Positions 32,320 through 44,216 of a stretch of 64,000 nucleotides of DNA are shown one piece after another. The translations under genes and the position numbers were made by a program. The stretch comes from Manis javanica (taxonomy: Eukaryota > Chordata > Mammalia > Pholidota > Manidae). A model generated the notes under the pieces. That model saw only the letters and a program-made list of their open reading frames with translations, searched no databases and was not told the origin of the DNA. Positions within the stretch are counted from its first letter, which is position 1. The number at the start of each line of letters is the position of its first letter. The stretch spans positions 173,598,626-173,662,625 of the forward strand of contig NC_133159.1 of NCBI RefSeq assembly GCF_040802235.1. The letters run 5' to 3'.

Positions 32320-35300
32320 GCTTCACAAATGAGGGAAATTATTTGGTACTTGTCTTTCTCCACCTGGTTTATTTCACTGAGAATAATACCCTCTAGCTCC
32401 ATCCATGTTATTGCAAATGGTAGGATTTGTTTTCTTCTTATGGCTGAATAATATTCCACTGTGAATATGTACCACATCTTCTTTATCCATTCACCTAGTG
32501 ATGGACACTTAGGTTGCTTCCATATCATGGCTATTATAATTAGTGCTGCAATAAACATAGGGTGCATATGTCTTTTTAAATCTGGGATCTTGTTTTCTTT
32601 GGGTAAATTCCTAGGAGTAGAATTCCTGGGTCAAATGGTATTTCTATGTTTAGTTTTTTGAGGAACCTCCATATTGCTTTCCAGAATGGTTGAACTAATT
32701 TACATTCCCACCAAGAGTGTAGGAGGGTTCCCCTTTCTCTGCATCCTCACCAGCATTTGTTGTTCCTTATCTTTTGGGTGTTGGCCATCCTACTGGTGTG
32801 AGGTGATATCTCATTGTGGTTTTAATTGACATTTTCCTGATTATTAGCAATGTGGAGCAACTTTTCATGTGCCTGTTGGCCTTCTGAACTTCTTCTTTGG
32901 AGAAGTGTCTGTTCAGATCTTCCATCCATTTTTTAATAGTGTTATTTGCTTCTTGGGTGTTGAGGCATGTGAGTTCTTTATGTATTTTGGATTTTAACTC
33001 CTTATCAGATATGTCATTTATGAATATATTCTCCCATACTGTAGGGTACCATTTTGTTCTGTTGATGGTGTCCTTTGCTGGACAGAAGCTTTTTAGTTTT
33101 ATGTAGTCCCATTTATTCATTTTGTTTCCATTGTCCAAGGAGATGTATTCAGGAAAAAGTTACTCATGATATATTCAAGACATTTTTGCCTATGTTTTCT
33201 TCTAAGAGTTTTATGGTTTCATGACTAACATTCAGACCTTTGATCCATTTCGAGTTTTCTTTTTTGTATGGAGTTAGACAATAATCTAGTTTCATTCTCT
33301 CACATGTAACTGTCCAGTTTTGCCAATACCAGCTTCTAAGAGGCTGTCATTTCCCCATTGTATATCTTTAGCTCCTTTATCGTGTATTAATTGGCCATAT
33401 ATATGTGGGTTTATATCTGGGCTCTCTATTCTGTTCCACTGATCTATGGGTCTGTTCTTGTGCCAGTACCAAACTGTCTTGATTCCTGTGGCTTTGTATT
33501 AGAGCTTGAAGTTGGGGAGTGTAATTCCCCCCAGTTTTACTCTTCCTTCCTAGGGTTGCTTTGGCTATTTGGAGTCTTTTATGGTTCCATATGAGTTCTA
33601 GAACTATTTGTTCTAGTTCACTGAAGAATGCTGTTAGTATTTTGATGGGGATTGCAGTGAATCTGTAGATTGCTTTAGGCAGGATGGCCATTTTTACAAT
33701 ATTAATTCTTCCTATCCATGAGTGTGGGATGAATTTCCATTTATTGGTGTCTTCTTTAATTTCTCTCATGAGTGTCTTATAGTTTTCAGGGTATAGGTCT
33801 TTCACCTCCTTAGTTATGCTTATTCCTAGGTATTCTTTGAGATGCAATTGTAAATGGAATTGTTTTCCTGATTTTTCTTTCTGTGAGTTCATCATTAGTA
33901 TACATGAATGCCACAGATTTCTGTGTATTAGTTATGTATCCTGCAACTTGCTGAATTCAGTTATTAGTTCTAGCAGTTTTGGAGTCGATTCTTTAGGGTT
34001 CTCTATGTACAATATCATGTCATCTGCAAACAGTGACAGTTTGGCTTCTTCCTTACCAATCTGGATGCCTTTTATTTTTTTGTGTTGTCTGATTGCATAG
34101 GATAGGACCTCTAGTACTATGTTGAATAAAAGTGGGAAGAGTGGGCATCCTTGTTTTGTTCCTGATCTTAGAGGAAAAAATTTCAGCTTCTCACTGTCAA
34201 GTATGATGTTGGCTGTGGGTTTGTCATATATGGCCTTTATTATGTTAAGGTACTTGCACTTTATACCAATTTTGTTGTGAGTTTTTATCATGAATGGATT
34301 TGAATTTTGTTGAATGCTTTTTGAGTATCTATGGAGATGATCATGTGATTTCTTATCCTTTTTTTTTGTTGATATGGTATATGATGTTGATGGATTTGTG
34401 AATACTGTACCATCCTTGCATCCCTGGAATAAATCCTACATGATCATGATGAATGATCTTTTTGATGTGTTTTTGAATTTGGTTTGCTAATATTTTTGCA
34501 TCCGTGTTTGTTCCTCAGGGATATAGGTCTGTAATTTTTTTTTTTAGTGGTGTCTTTGCCTGGTTTTGCTATTAGAGTGACACTGGCCTTATAGAATAAG
34601 TTTGGAAATATTCCCTCCTCTTCTACTTTTTGGAGAACTTTAAGGAGGATGGGTGTTAGGTCTTCGTTAGATGTTTGATAAAATTTTGCAGTGAAGCCAT
34701 CTGGTCCAGGTGTTTTGTTCTTAGGTAGATTTTTTATTACCAATTCAGTTTCATTGCTGGTAATTGGCCTGTTCAGATATTGTGTTTCTTCCTGGGTCAG
34801 TCTTAGAAGGTTGTATTTTTTCTAGAAAGTTGTCCACTTCTTCTAGGTTATCCAATTTGTTAGCATATAATTTTTCATAGTATTCTCTAATAATTCTTTG
34901 TATTTCTGTGTTGCATATTGTGAATTTTCCTTTCTGATTTCTGATTCTGCTTATGTGTACACTCTCTTTTTTTCTTGATAAGTCTTTTCTATTTTGTTTG
35001 TTTTCTTGATAAGTCTTATCTATTTTGTTTATTTTCTCAAAGAACTAGCTCCTGGTTTCATTGATTCTTTCTATTGTTTTATTCTTCTCAATTTTATTTA
35101 TTTCTACTCTGATCTTTATTATGTCCCTCCTTCTACTAACTTTGGGCCTCATTTGTTCTTCTTTATCTAGTTTCATTAATTGTGAGTTTAGATTATTCAT
35201 TTGGGATTGTTATTCTTTCTTGAGGTAAGCTTGTATTGCTGTGTACTTCCCTCTTAGAATGGATTTCACTGCTTCTTACAGATTTTTGGGGTGTTGAGTT

Positions 35301-36122
35301 GTTGTTTTAATTTGTCTCCATATATTGCTTCATTTCTGTTTTTATTTGGTCATTGACCCATTGATTATTTAGGAGCATGTTGTTAAGCCTCCATGTGTTT
35401 GTGGGATTTTTTTGTTTTCTTTGCATAATTTATTTCTAGTATCATACCTTTGAGTTGTGAGAAGCTGGTTGGTACAGTTTCAATCCTGAATTTACTGAGG
35501 CTCTTTTTGTGACCTAGTATGTGATCTGTTCTGGAAAATGTTCCATATGCACTTGAGAAGAATGTGTCTTCTGCTGCTTTTGTGTGGAGTGTTCTGTAGA
35601 TGCCCATTAGGTTCATCTTTTCTAATGTGTTGTTCAGTGTCTCTGTCTCCTTATTTACTTTCTATCTGGTGCATCTGTCCTTTATAGTGAGTGGTGTGTT
35701 GAAGTCTCCTAAAATGAATGCATTTCACTCTATTTTCCCCTTTAATTCTGTATTTGTTTCCCATATGTAGGTGCTCCTATGTTGGGTGCATAGATATTTA
35801 TAATGGTTATATTCTCTTGTTGGACTGATCCCTTTATCATTATGTAATGTCCTTCTTTGTCTCTTGTTACTTTCTTTGTTTTGAAGTCTATTTAGTCTGA
35901 TACAAGCACTGCAATTCCTGTTTTTTACTCTGTATTATTTCCATGAGATATTTTTTCCATCTCTTCACTTTAGTCTTTGAGTTTGAATTGAGTCTTTTGT
36001 AGGCACCATATAGATGGGTTTTGTTTTTTTTAAATCCATTCTGTAGTTCTGTGTATTTTGATTGGTGTATTCAGTCCATTTACATTTAGGGTGATTATTG
36101 ATAGATATGTACTTATTGCCAT
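32320..36122 (-). pseudogene. L1 ORF2 relic: endonuclease and reverse transcriptase
   Basis: In active L1s ORF2 encodes a protein that nicks the target DNA and copies L1 RNA there. The start codon (complement of 36120-36122) opens a frame reading MAISTYLSIITLNVNGLN, a typical endonuclease N-terminus. Remnants follow in order: C-terminal endonuclease region (35383-35616, with SSAYGTFSRTDHILGHK), reverse transcriptase (34444-34743 with [12 protein letters not shown]; 33932-34291 with the catalytic motif LFADDMILY), post-RT part (33377-33895) and the C-terminus (32193-32567 with MWYIFTVEYYSAI). Stops and frameshifts separate these pieces. A 31-bp tandem duplication at 34974-35035 and a 13-bp loss beside the usual stop (near 32321) are individual lesions that I can place. 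No intact product is possible. Confidence 0.95.
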
Positions 36123-36399
36123 TGCAGGCTTTAGATTTGTAGTTACCAAAGGTTCAAGGGCTGCTTCTTTACTATCTAACAGTCTAACTGAACTCCCTTG
36201 TTATGCTATTTCAAGCACAATCTAAAGGTTTTTTTCTCCCTTCTTATTCTTCCTCCACCATTCTTTATGTATTAGGTGTCATATTCTGTACACTTTGTGT
36301 ATCCCTTGACTGACTTTGTGGGGAGCTGATAATTTTGCATTTGTTTAGTAAAAAAGGTCTACTTCCTTAGCTGTGGTTTTGTTTTCTCTGGTGATCCCT

Positions 36400-37250
36400 A
36401 TTTAGTCTTAGGAGCACTTCCATCTAGAGCAGTCCCTCCAAAATACACTGTAGAGATGGTTTGTGGGAGGTAAATTCCCTCAGCTTTTGTTTATATGGGA
36501 ATTGTTTAAGTCCTGCTTCAAATTTAAATGATAATTTTTCCAGGTAGACTATTTTTGGTTGGAGGCCCCTCTGTTTCATTGCATTAAATATATCATGCCA
36601 CTCTCTTCTGGCTTGTAAGATCGCTGAGAAGTCTGATTATAGTGTGATAGGTTTTCCTTTATATGTGATCTTTTTCTCTTTCTGGCTTCTTTTAATATAC
36701 TCTGTCTATGTCTTTCCTCTTTGCCACTTTAATTATTATATGTCTTGGTGTTGTTTTGTAGGGTCCATTGTGTTGGGAGGTCTGTGTACTTCCATGGTCT
36801 GAGAGACTATTTTCTTCCCCAGATTGGGGGAATTTTCAGCAATTATTTCCTCAAAGACACTTTCTATCTCTTTTTCTCTCTCTTCTTCTGGTACTCCTAT
36901 AATGGAAATATTTGGATTGGTCACACAGTTCTCTTATTATTCCTTCATTCCTATGATCCTTTTTTCTCTCTGTGCCTCAGATTCTTTGTATTTCTGTTCT
37001 CTAATTTCTATTTCATTTACTGTCTCCTCTTCTCCATCTAATCTGTTTTTAAATCCCTTCATTGTTTGGTTCATTTCAGACACTGTATTTTTCAAAGTTT
37101 CTATCTCTTCCTTGAAGTCCTCCCTGAGATCTTGAATATTTTTCTGTAGCTCTGTGAGCAGGTTTATGATTTTTATTTTGAAATCTTTATCAGGAAGATT
37201 GGTGATTTTGTTTCACTTAGCCCTCTTTCTGGTGCTTGAGGGATTTTGGT
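36400..37250 (-). pseudogene. L1 ORF1 relic: RNA-binding chaperone
   Basis: ORF1 of an active L1 makes a trimeric RNA-binding protein with a coiled coil, an RRM and a C-terminal domain. Here the coiled-coil part lies about 37000-37250, rich in Lys/Glu. The RRM start is open at 36736-36924 (NISIIGVPEEE, then ENSPNLGKKI). The C-terminal domain is recognisable at about 36400-36700 from short residues such as LQARREWHDIF and KLSFKFEAGLKQF. Stops and shifts interrupt the frame, including one just before the LQARREW block. It lies upstream of ORF2 on the same strand, as expected. Confidence 0.9.
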
Positions 37251-37309
37251 TTTTACCAGATTCTTTTGCTCTTTCAAATTTCTAATGTTTACTATCAAAT
37301 AATAACTTT

Positions 37310-38259
37310 TTTTGTAGGTGGCACCCTCTATTGCCCAGAAGCTCTACTCTCTGGAGCTACTCAGCTCCTGGAGCAATGGCAGGGGTGCCAGTGGCTGCCA
37401 GGAGGCAAGAGGTGCCAGTGCCTGCCAGGAGGACAGAGGTCTTTCCTGTTTCCTTCTGCCATGCCTGCCTCTACTGCCAAAGTCAGTTGGGCTCAGCACG
37501 CCCCTTTGTTACACCTCTGTCACTGCCATAGGAATGGCTGCCCTCTGGCTCTCCTGGCATGCTGGTGGGGACAGCAGGTTTGTGAACCAGTGCCAGCAGA
37601 GAGGAAGAAGTGGAAGGCTGTGAATCACAGTGGGGGGCCTTGGCACTGCCTTGCCAGACAGGGAGATGGAGCACGTGAAGCTCCTGATAGTTCCCAACCT
37701 GCTGGGCTTAGTGTACTGAGTTGATTTTGTCCACGTATCCTTTCTCATTTCAGAAAGCTCTTTCTAATCCTTTCCCCTTTAGCATAGCTTTTGCTGTTGG
37801 GAAGTCTCTCAAAGTGCCTGTGTTTCTTTCATCCTGGAGCAACCAGTTGTGGGTACCTGTTCTCTATAAGTGGCTAGAATCTCAGTCTCTATTCTGCCTG
37901 TCTTTGCTTTCCAACCCCTTTAATCTCCAGAGCACCATGTAATGTGGGTTTGTACTCCCCGAGCAGATCTCCAGGGCTGTGTGTTCAGCAGTCCTAGGCT
38001 TCTACCCCCTCCCCACTCAGTTTTTCTTCCTCTCTCTTGTGAGCTGGTGTGGGGGAGGGCTTGGATCCCACTAGATCACAGCTTTGCTACTTTACCCTTT
38101 TCTATGAGATCTTCTCTTTTCCCCAGACATAGGCCATCTGCTATAGTCTTTCCAGTAGTCCTTTCAGGATTAGTTTAATTTGCTGTATTTTTGTGTTATA
38201 TGTGGTTTTGGGAGGAGGTTTCTGCCTCACTTCTCACACCACCATGTTGTTTAATCCCC
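37310..38259 (-). promoter_or_regulatory. L1 5' UTR / internal promoter region, decayed
   Basis: GC-richer than the rest of the element, as L1 5' UTRs usually are. It contains a 27-bp tandem duplication (37384-37410 and 37411-37437, three mismatches) built on 'ggtgccagtg' and 'ctgccaggagg'. Frames of up to 162 codons on the plus strand here are by-products of antisense 5' UTR, not genes. Whether any promoter activity remains is unknown. Confidence 0.7.
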
Positions 38260-38499
38260 TTGTATATTTTTATGAAAATCATAATATTACTCTTTAAAAA
38301 TTATAGCAAACTTGAGTTCAGGTCTTCTGCTGCCAGTGTTCCAAGGACTTAATAACTGTAAGAATTCAAAGGAGTTAAATAAATTTTGCTCTGTCAACTG
38401 TCAAATTCATAAGAGACCACCCCAAATATTGACCAGACTTATTGCAGTAAGAGAAAGTGCCACTTTGCTAGTAAACAATATTTATACACATACACAGTT

Positions 38500-39160
38500 T
38501 GGAAAGAAATAAAATGATCTCTATTCACAGATGACATGATTGCAAAAGTATGTAATCCTTAAGAATCCACAGATAAAGAATTTGCATTAATAAACCCATT
38601 TTAGCAAGAACTTTGAATATAACAAATAGAAAATTAAATTTAAAAGATACCACTTATAAGTCAATCAAAACATAAAATAATTAGGACTAGATCTGGTGAT
38701 AGATGTACAAAACATCTACACAGAAAACTATAAAGCACTAGTGAGAGAAATAAAGAAGACTTAAATAAATATACATGTACTTAGAAGATCCACTAGTTTA
38801 CAGATTACAGTTCATTCCAAATTAATAAATAGATTGAATAGAAACCCTAGAGTTGCTTTCTGGAACCTCACAAGCTGATCCCAGAAATTATTTGGAAATA
38901 TAAAGGGCCAAAATTAGCAAAGAAAATCTCGAAGAATAACAACCAGGCTGGGGGATGCAGAATCTCAGGTATTAAGACTATTGCTGAAGCATAAAGTAGA
39001 CAAATATAACAGAATAGTAAGTGTAAAAAAGAAAAATGAATATAGATGTATGGCTGTTTGATTCGTAACAAAGATGAAATACAGGGGAGTACAGAAAGGG
39101 TAGTTTTTTCAATAAATGGAGGTAAGTCCATTCGGTATCTCTATGGAGCAAAAACACATC
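38500..39160 (+). mobile_element. Ancient L1M ORF2 3' half, first part
   Basis: 'attcacagatgacatgattg', 'cagaaaactataaagcacta', 'atttggaaatataaagggcc' and 'ccaaaattagcaaagaaaat' match the reverse-transcriptase end and downstream of L1 ORF2 in sense, heavily decayed. It faces the opposite way to the younger L1 just upstream, and continues at 39606 after an insertion. Confidence 0.8.
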
Positions 39161-39605
39161 TATCCCCTGTCTGCTGTCAGCTCCTGAAAGGACCACCCCT
39201 AAACCTGTTGATTAAGGAAACTAAGTTTATTAAATCTATATTTGACAAAATTCAGAGAAAGCATTTGGGGCTTTGGAATTTGGAACTAAGTGATTAAAGG
39301 TAGATCTCTCAAGGCTGTGAACTGATCAAGACTAGAAAAACCCATGGCATAATAGTTTAAGATTGCTGAGCAGAGAGTCTTGAAGTGAGTAAAGTAAACT
39401 GACTTTATGATAAGGGAACTGCTTGCTCAGTTAAGAAATCTATTATCCTGACTGAGGAGGTACTTTTCTAGATAAATCAAATATTTACCTGGAGAAATAG
39501 GTTTGCAGGAATTTCTTATTACAAATAGTTAAGTCCTATTCCAGGTGGCCTTAGTTCTCTGTCCTGCTAATTAGGTATTGGATGAAGTTTTTCCTAATCC
39601 TGCCT
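39161..39605. mobile_element. About 440-bp unidentified insertion splitting the L1M
   Basis: The L1M text stops after 'ggagcaaaaacaca' and resumes at 'tctacctcacaccatacac', where an intact L1M would run on after a short gap. The intervening sequence ('ctaaacctgttgattaagga', 'cctgctaattaggtattgga') is not L1-like and has no family I can name. An LTR or MITE is possible. No clear target duplication is visible beyond a 4-base tcta. Confidence 0.5.
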
Positions 39606-40225
39606 TCTACCTCACACCATACACAAAAGTCAATTCCGTATGGAGTGTATACCCATATGTAAAATTAAATAAGGCTTCTAGAAGAAGACATAGGAGAATA
39701 TTTTCATGACTTTCAGGTAGGCAAAGATTTCTTAAATCAGATACAAAGAATTAATTATCTATAAAAAGGTAAAAAGTACATAGCCAAGCTAGATTAAATT
39801 AAGAATTTCTACTCATTCAAAATAAACCATTAAGAGAGAAAAAAGGCAGAAAGCCAATGGAAAAATGGACAGAAGGTTTGAACAGGAACTTGACAAAGGA
39901 TATATCCAAATGGTTATTAAAGCTGAGATCGTAGTATACTCTGCCATTCAATTTCTTTTGTAATACACCCAAAAGTTGTATGTACACATATTCACACATA
40001 CAATAATTTCTATTAGTAGAAGAGTTTATCAATAGATTTGTGGTCTATACAATGGAGACTGAATGAATATGTATCATCTATTGTTGATTGCAACTGTATG
40101 GATGACTTTATAAACATGATGCTAAGCAAAAAGAAGCCAAACATAAAGGAGAAGAGACTGTATGAATCTAATTATTGAAAGTTCAAATACAGGAATATTT
40201 ATTCTACATCATCCTAAGTCATACA
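39606..40225 (+). mobile_element. Ancient L1M ORF2 end and 3' UTR, second part
   Basis: 'aggcaaagatttcttaaatc', 'aagaatttctactcattcaa', 'caatggaaaaatggacagaa', then 'atggatgactttataaacat' and 'atgctaagcaaaaagaagcc' run through the L1M ORF2 C-terminus into the 3' UTR. It is the continuation of 38500-39160. Confidence 0.85.
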
Positions 40226-41525
40226 ATGTTTACCTTTCATAGTAACTTGAAGAAGACATTCAGAGCTTCTGCCACCTTAGACATTTTGTTTTGTGGTCTC
40301 AGTGCAGCCTATGCTTACAGGGTATGTACATTTTGTGAAAATTCAATAGACTGTTGCTTTTTCTGTACTTTAAAATGAATTTACAGGAAGGCAAAAAAGA
40401 AAACTGGGAGAAAGAAGAAAGGGGAAAGGAAAGACTGAAGGAAGAGTTACTTTCTAGGGATCTACAATTTGACAGTCACCATAAGGACATGAAAAGCCGC
40501 ATGGAAAAAGGATCGCAGAGGCTAATTGCTTTGCACAGTAACCAAAACGAATGATAGGATGAGAATGTTGGTGTGGAGGGAGCAGAGCTTGCTCCCCTCT
40601 TTCACTTCTTAGAACTCTGCACTGGAGTATTTTTCTTGGTGTCATGCTTCGTCTTTCATACCTCATTAAAGAAGCATTTACAGCTGGATGGGTGCTATTT
40701 CTCTTCACTTGGAGCCAAATTTAGATCTTCCTTGACAGCCCAGCCCCTGTTCTCTTTATTTCCCATGTGCAATTAGAATGAAAGAGCATATGTTCTGAAG
40801 CTGAAGCTCAGGCCTGGGATGTTTGGAGTTCCTGAAGTCATTCTTCACTCTGTGAAACCCCAATTCATTCCACTCCCTCCTGACTGCACATGTGCACTGG
40901 AATATTTGCTGCAAGGTGACTCTAACATGGCTTTCAGCTGACATCCTTTCTGTTCGTTCCAGAAATACAAATTAGCCTGTGTTGGCAGAAGATTAGGGAC
41001 TGCTCTTTCAAGCAGTCTTTCATTCTGCAGCTTTATTTTCCATTCATCTTGCCAAGAGAGTATCTTTTTCCAGAAGTTTCTCCTCTGCTCTCCCTGCCCT
41101 CCTCTTCTTTCATTTCAGTTTTGTTTTGTCTTATTTTGTTTTTCCCTCTGAGATCCAACTATATCGTCACTGGAGCCTTCTGCTGTTTCTTATCCTCATC
41201 TATTCTTACACTGTTGATTTATTTCATCTCTGTACTTTTAGCTCTCATATAAAAATTCTTGGCCTGCCATAAAAATGTTTATACATTAAGGGCAACCCAT
41301 GAAGTGGGTAGATTCCCTGTTCAATAGAATTTCATTTGCCAGTTAGATTTTTCTTGAATCTCATGAGTTTGAGATTTTGACCATCAGAACGACTATCATT
41401 CCTTACCAAATATTGATCATTAATACCCTGTCCATAATAAGAGTTTTCTTTTCTCTTGTCATTGAAGTGTCAGCAAGGGAATGCAGGCACCTTCCACATT
41501 CCCCTAGCTTTCCTTCTAGTTCCCC
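40226..41525. other. Unassigned unique sequence with a polypurine stretch
   Basis: A polypurine stretch (40384-40448) lies at the left. The remainder holds no recognised repeat or exon. Confidence 0.45.
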
Positions 41526-41632
41526 CAGTATTTTTTTTTGGTATTATTAATGTATAATTACATGAGTGACATTATGGTTACTAGATTCCCCCCATTATCA
41601 AGTCTCTGCCACATCCCCCATCCCCCCAGTGT
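41526..41632 (-). mobile_element. Very short L1 3' UTR insertion
   Basis: A T-run followed by 'ggtattattaatgtataatt', 'acatgagtgacattatggtt' and 'cccattatcaagtctctgcc', the antisense 3' UTR of the young-type L1, only about 100 bases long. The flanks 'ttcccccagt' (41520) and 'tccccccagt' (41624) look like an imperfect target duplication. Confidence 0.8.
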
Positions 41633-43189
41633 TAAGTGATGCTATAACGCCCATATTTAGGAACCCTGATTAAGTGTAATAACCCATTAACAATGCTCCT
41701 GTGTCAAAATGTCAAGAATGGGGAAAAGCTAGGGCCAATTAAATCACTGAGTCCCCTTTTCCATTTGTTGCCTCTGATTTTGCCATAGTGGCTCTTGGTT
41801 TATCTTGTTTACGACTTTTGGACTTTGGGAGCCTCTTTATTATCAAAGGCCTTGCCACTTACACACCAGAAGGAGGACTGGGCGGCACTGGGGTCTGTAG
41901 TCAACCTGCACTATTTGCGTATCTCAGGGAGGGAGGAAAGGACAGTGGTTTGAGCCTCGTGGAAACGCAGCCTGGTGACCTGGAGCCCAAGCACTGGTTG
42001 AGATATTTTTTGTGGCATTAGCTCACACCTCTCTAGTTTAAACTTTTTTAAAAACGCTATCTGTTGTTGTTTTGTTTTCCTTTATTATTTTCTATGAGGT
42101 TGAAATAGCCAAACCTTGCCTCTGAGGTGTACTGTTATTTGATCCTTTCTTAATACACTGTCTCAAATGTATGCTATCACTGAGCACAAAATAAGGGTCT
42201 TTATGAAGTTATAGGCAAGTTCAGTAACATCTCTCCCCAGATCTTGCTTTTATTTCTGTTCTGTTAGGCAAGAGTAAGATTTCAAAGGAGGAACATCACT
42301 CAAATGAGTAATATTTAACAACTTTATTCATTTATTTTTTTGTATCTTATTTCCAGCACTACTTGAACCTAATTCATTTACAAAATGAGTGAATGAGGTG
42401 CTTCTGGCTACAAGTAGAGGTTCCAGATTTATAGTCTATTGTATTTCAAACCCTGGTTAGTTACTGATATTTCTTTTTAATCTGGTCTAGAAATTTGGGA
42501 GATTGTTGAGAATTGAAATTTCAAGTGGCTGTCTGTCTCTGTCTGTTAATGGGCTTTTAGTCATTTTGGGGGGAAATGCTTTATCGAGAGTCCTGACACT
42601 AAATATAAGAATGTTTGTATACTTATGTAATGGTTTCTGTGTCATAAAAATGACTTGCAGGAATGAGGTGGTTGCAGTCCATTTTTCTGAGAAGATTCTG
42701 TCCTTGGAACACAAAGGGGAAGAAGGAGATGGGGTGGGGGATGGGGAGAAAACTAATCATACTTTGCTCTCGTGAAATGTTAAAGAATAATTTAGGATCT
42801 CTTAGAGTGGCTTCAAGAAAACACTGATACAAATAAGCATAAAAATCTTTCTCCAAACAAGAAGGATTCAAAGCTTAAATCAAAATGAAATAGGTTGAGT
42901 AATTAAAAAAAATTAGTCTATTTGAGTGCATTTGCTTAGAGGTGGGCTCTGATTATAGAAGGAAACATGAAGATAGACACCTGGATTCATAGTGGACAGG
43001 TCCATGGTCATTCGTCTGACCTGTCTTTGGATTTTCCAGTTTCTCAAACTTTCATTTTCCAAAGGGATAAAAATGCCCACATAATGGGTGACTAGGAACT
43101 TCAACAACACGGTGGTTTTAATTGATTTTTACTTCTAATGTCCTCAAGTTTTCACAAGAGTTATGGTTTTACCATTCAGTGTTATAATC
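41633..43189. other. Unassigned unique sequence
   Basis: Nothing recognised in about 1.55 kb. Short frames at 42487-42871 overlap on both strands and have no domain. Confidence 0.45.
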
Positions 43190-43420
43190 ATACTGATGTC
43201 TAGTGCTTTGACATCACTAAAATGCATTCCTACATTGTATATCACTTGAGTCTCAGAGCTGTCTGGAGAGGTGGGTAAAGCAGGTACAATTATCCGTATT
43301 TTATATATATAAACTCGGAAACTTCAAGAGGTTGTGACTTGTTCATCTTCAAGGTCACATCTCTATCAAATGATGAACTGGGTGTTAGACTTTTAGCATC
43401 TTTCCTGTATAACCTGCTCC
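43190..43420 (-). repeat. MIR SINE relic
   Basis: 'gtacaattatccgtatttta', 'aaactcggaaacttcaagag', 'gttgtgacttgttcatcttc' and 'aaatgatgaactgggtgtta' fit a reverse MIR. Confidence 0.75.
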
Positions 43421-44096
43421 AGTATTATTAACTTTAGAAGTTTTAAGTCAAATTTTTGAGAATTCCACTTGCTTTTTTTCCAAGTCCATCCCCTCACACC
43501 CCAATCTTTTTAAAAAAAGGAATTCTCTTTAGTTGGTAATCTAGTTCATTTTGTGGAACTAACCAGGAAAAAAAAAACTGAAAGAAGAAGAAAAAAAAGA
43601 AAGAAATGTTACCCTCTTTAACTGATTTAAGACATAACAAGGGAAATGGAAAAAATTGGACAATTCTGACAGATAACTTTGCCAAACTACGGGCAAATCA
43701 GGATTTAAGAAGTTTAGTCCTAAACTCCTGGAAAATAAGAGAATAATTCCAACTGGAAAATTTAAAAAAAAAATGACTTTCAAAAGTAGGACACTACTGA
43801 TCAGTGAGATGGTACAAATACAGAAGTGAATAAAAGGACTGTAATGAATCAGTCTCTAGGTACACTTACCAACATACCTAAAAACAATCTCTAAGTGTTG
43901 GTCAACATCATTATTGTCAGGGCTGCAAAAACATTATATACTGTCAACAGTTTCAAATGGCATTTTCCAGTTTATGCCTATTAAAACCCACTGAAATCTG
44001 AAATCCATGGGGCTACAGTATAAACACAGATATATAAACAGGCATGCATTAAATGTCTTCAACAGTCATCAAAATGTTAAATTGATTTTATGAGAA
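43421..44096. other. Unassigned AT-rich sequence
   Basis: Poly-A/AAAG-rich stretches at 43567-43603 and 43763-43773; nothing else recognised. Confidence 0.45.
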
Positions 44097-44185
44097 GTTG
44101 GTTTTCCAGCCACTGAGTGGCTGTAATGTTAAGTGTTTTTACAGGTTGTTTGTTTCCCAGCTGTTGAGCAGCTTAAATGTTATCT

Positions 44186-44216
<31 letters not shown>

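Larger units (their letters stand above)
31988..38259 (-). mobile_element. Near full-length LINE-1 retrotransposon, inactive
   Basis: A single L1 in antisense. Left to right it shows: T-rich end and 3' UTR (31988-32320), ORF2 relic (about 32320-36122), ORF1 relic (about 36400-37250) and a GC-rich 5' UTR (about 37310-38259) ending near 'catgttgtttaatcccc'. The length, about 6.27 kb, is normal for a complete mammalian L1, yet both reading frames are broken many times, so it cannot mobilise itself. An AT-rich possible target duplication ('tatattttt' at 31983 and 38263) is too simple to trust. The 3' UTR type matches the fragments at 11375, 41526 and 46955. This is the largest repeat in the window and accounts for all recognisable protein motifs. 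Confidence 0.95.

Noticed and set aside
32151-37942. Many plus-strand open frames of 60-160 codons, including 162 codons at 37236-37724
   Set aside because: They lie antisense to the L1 and are by-products of its ORF2, ORF1 and GC-rich 5' UTR.
31981-38272. 'tatattttt' flanks as the target duplication of the large L1
   Set aside because: Low-complexity AT sequence that merges with the T-rich tail; cannot be told from chance.
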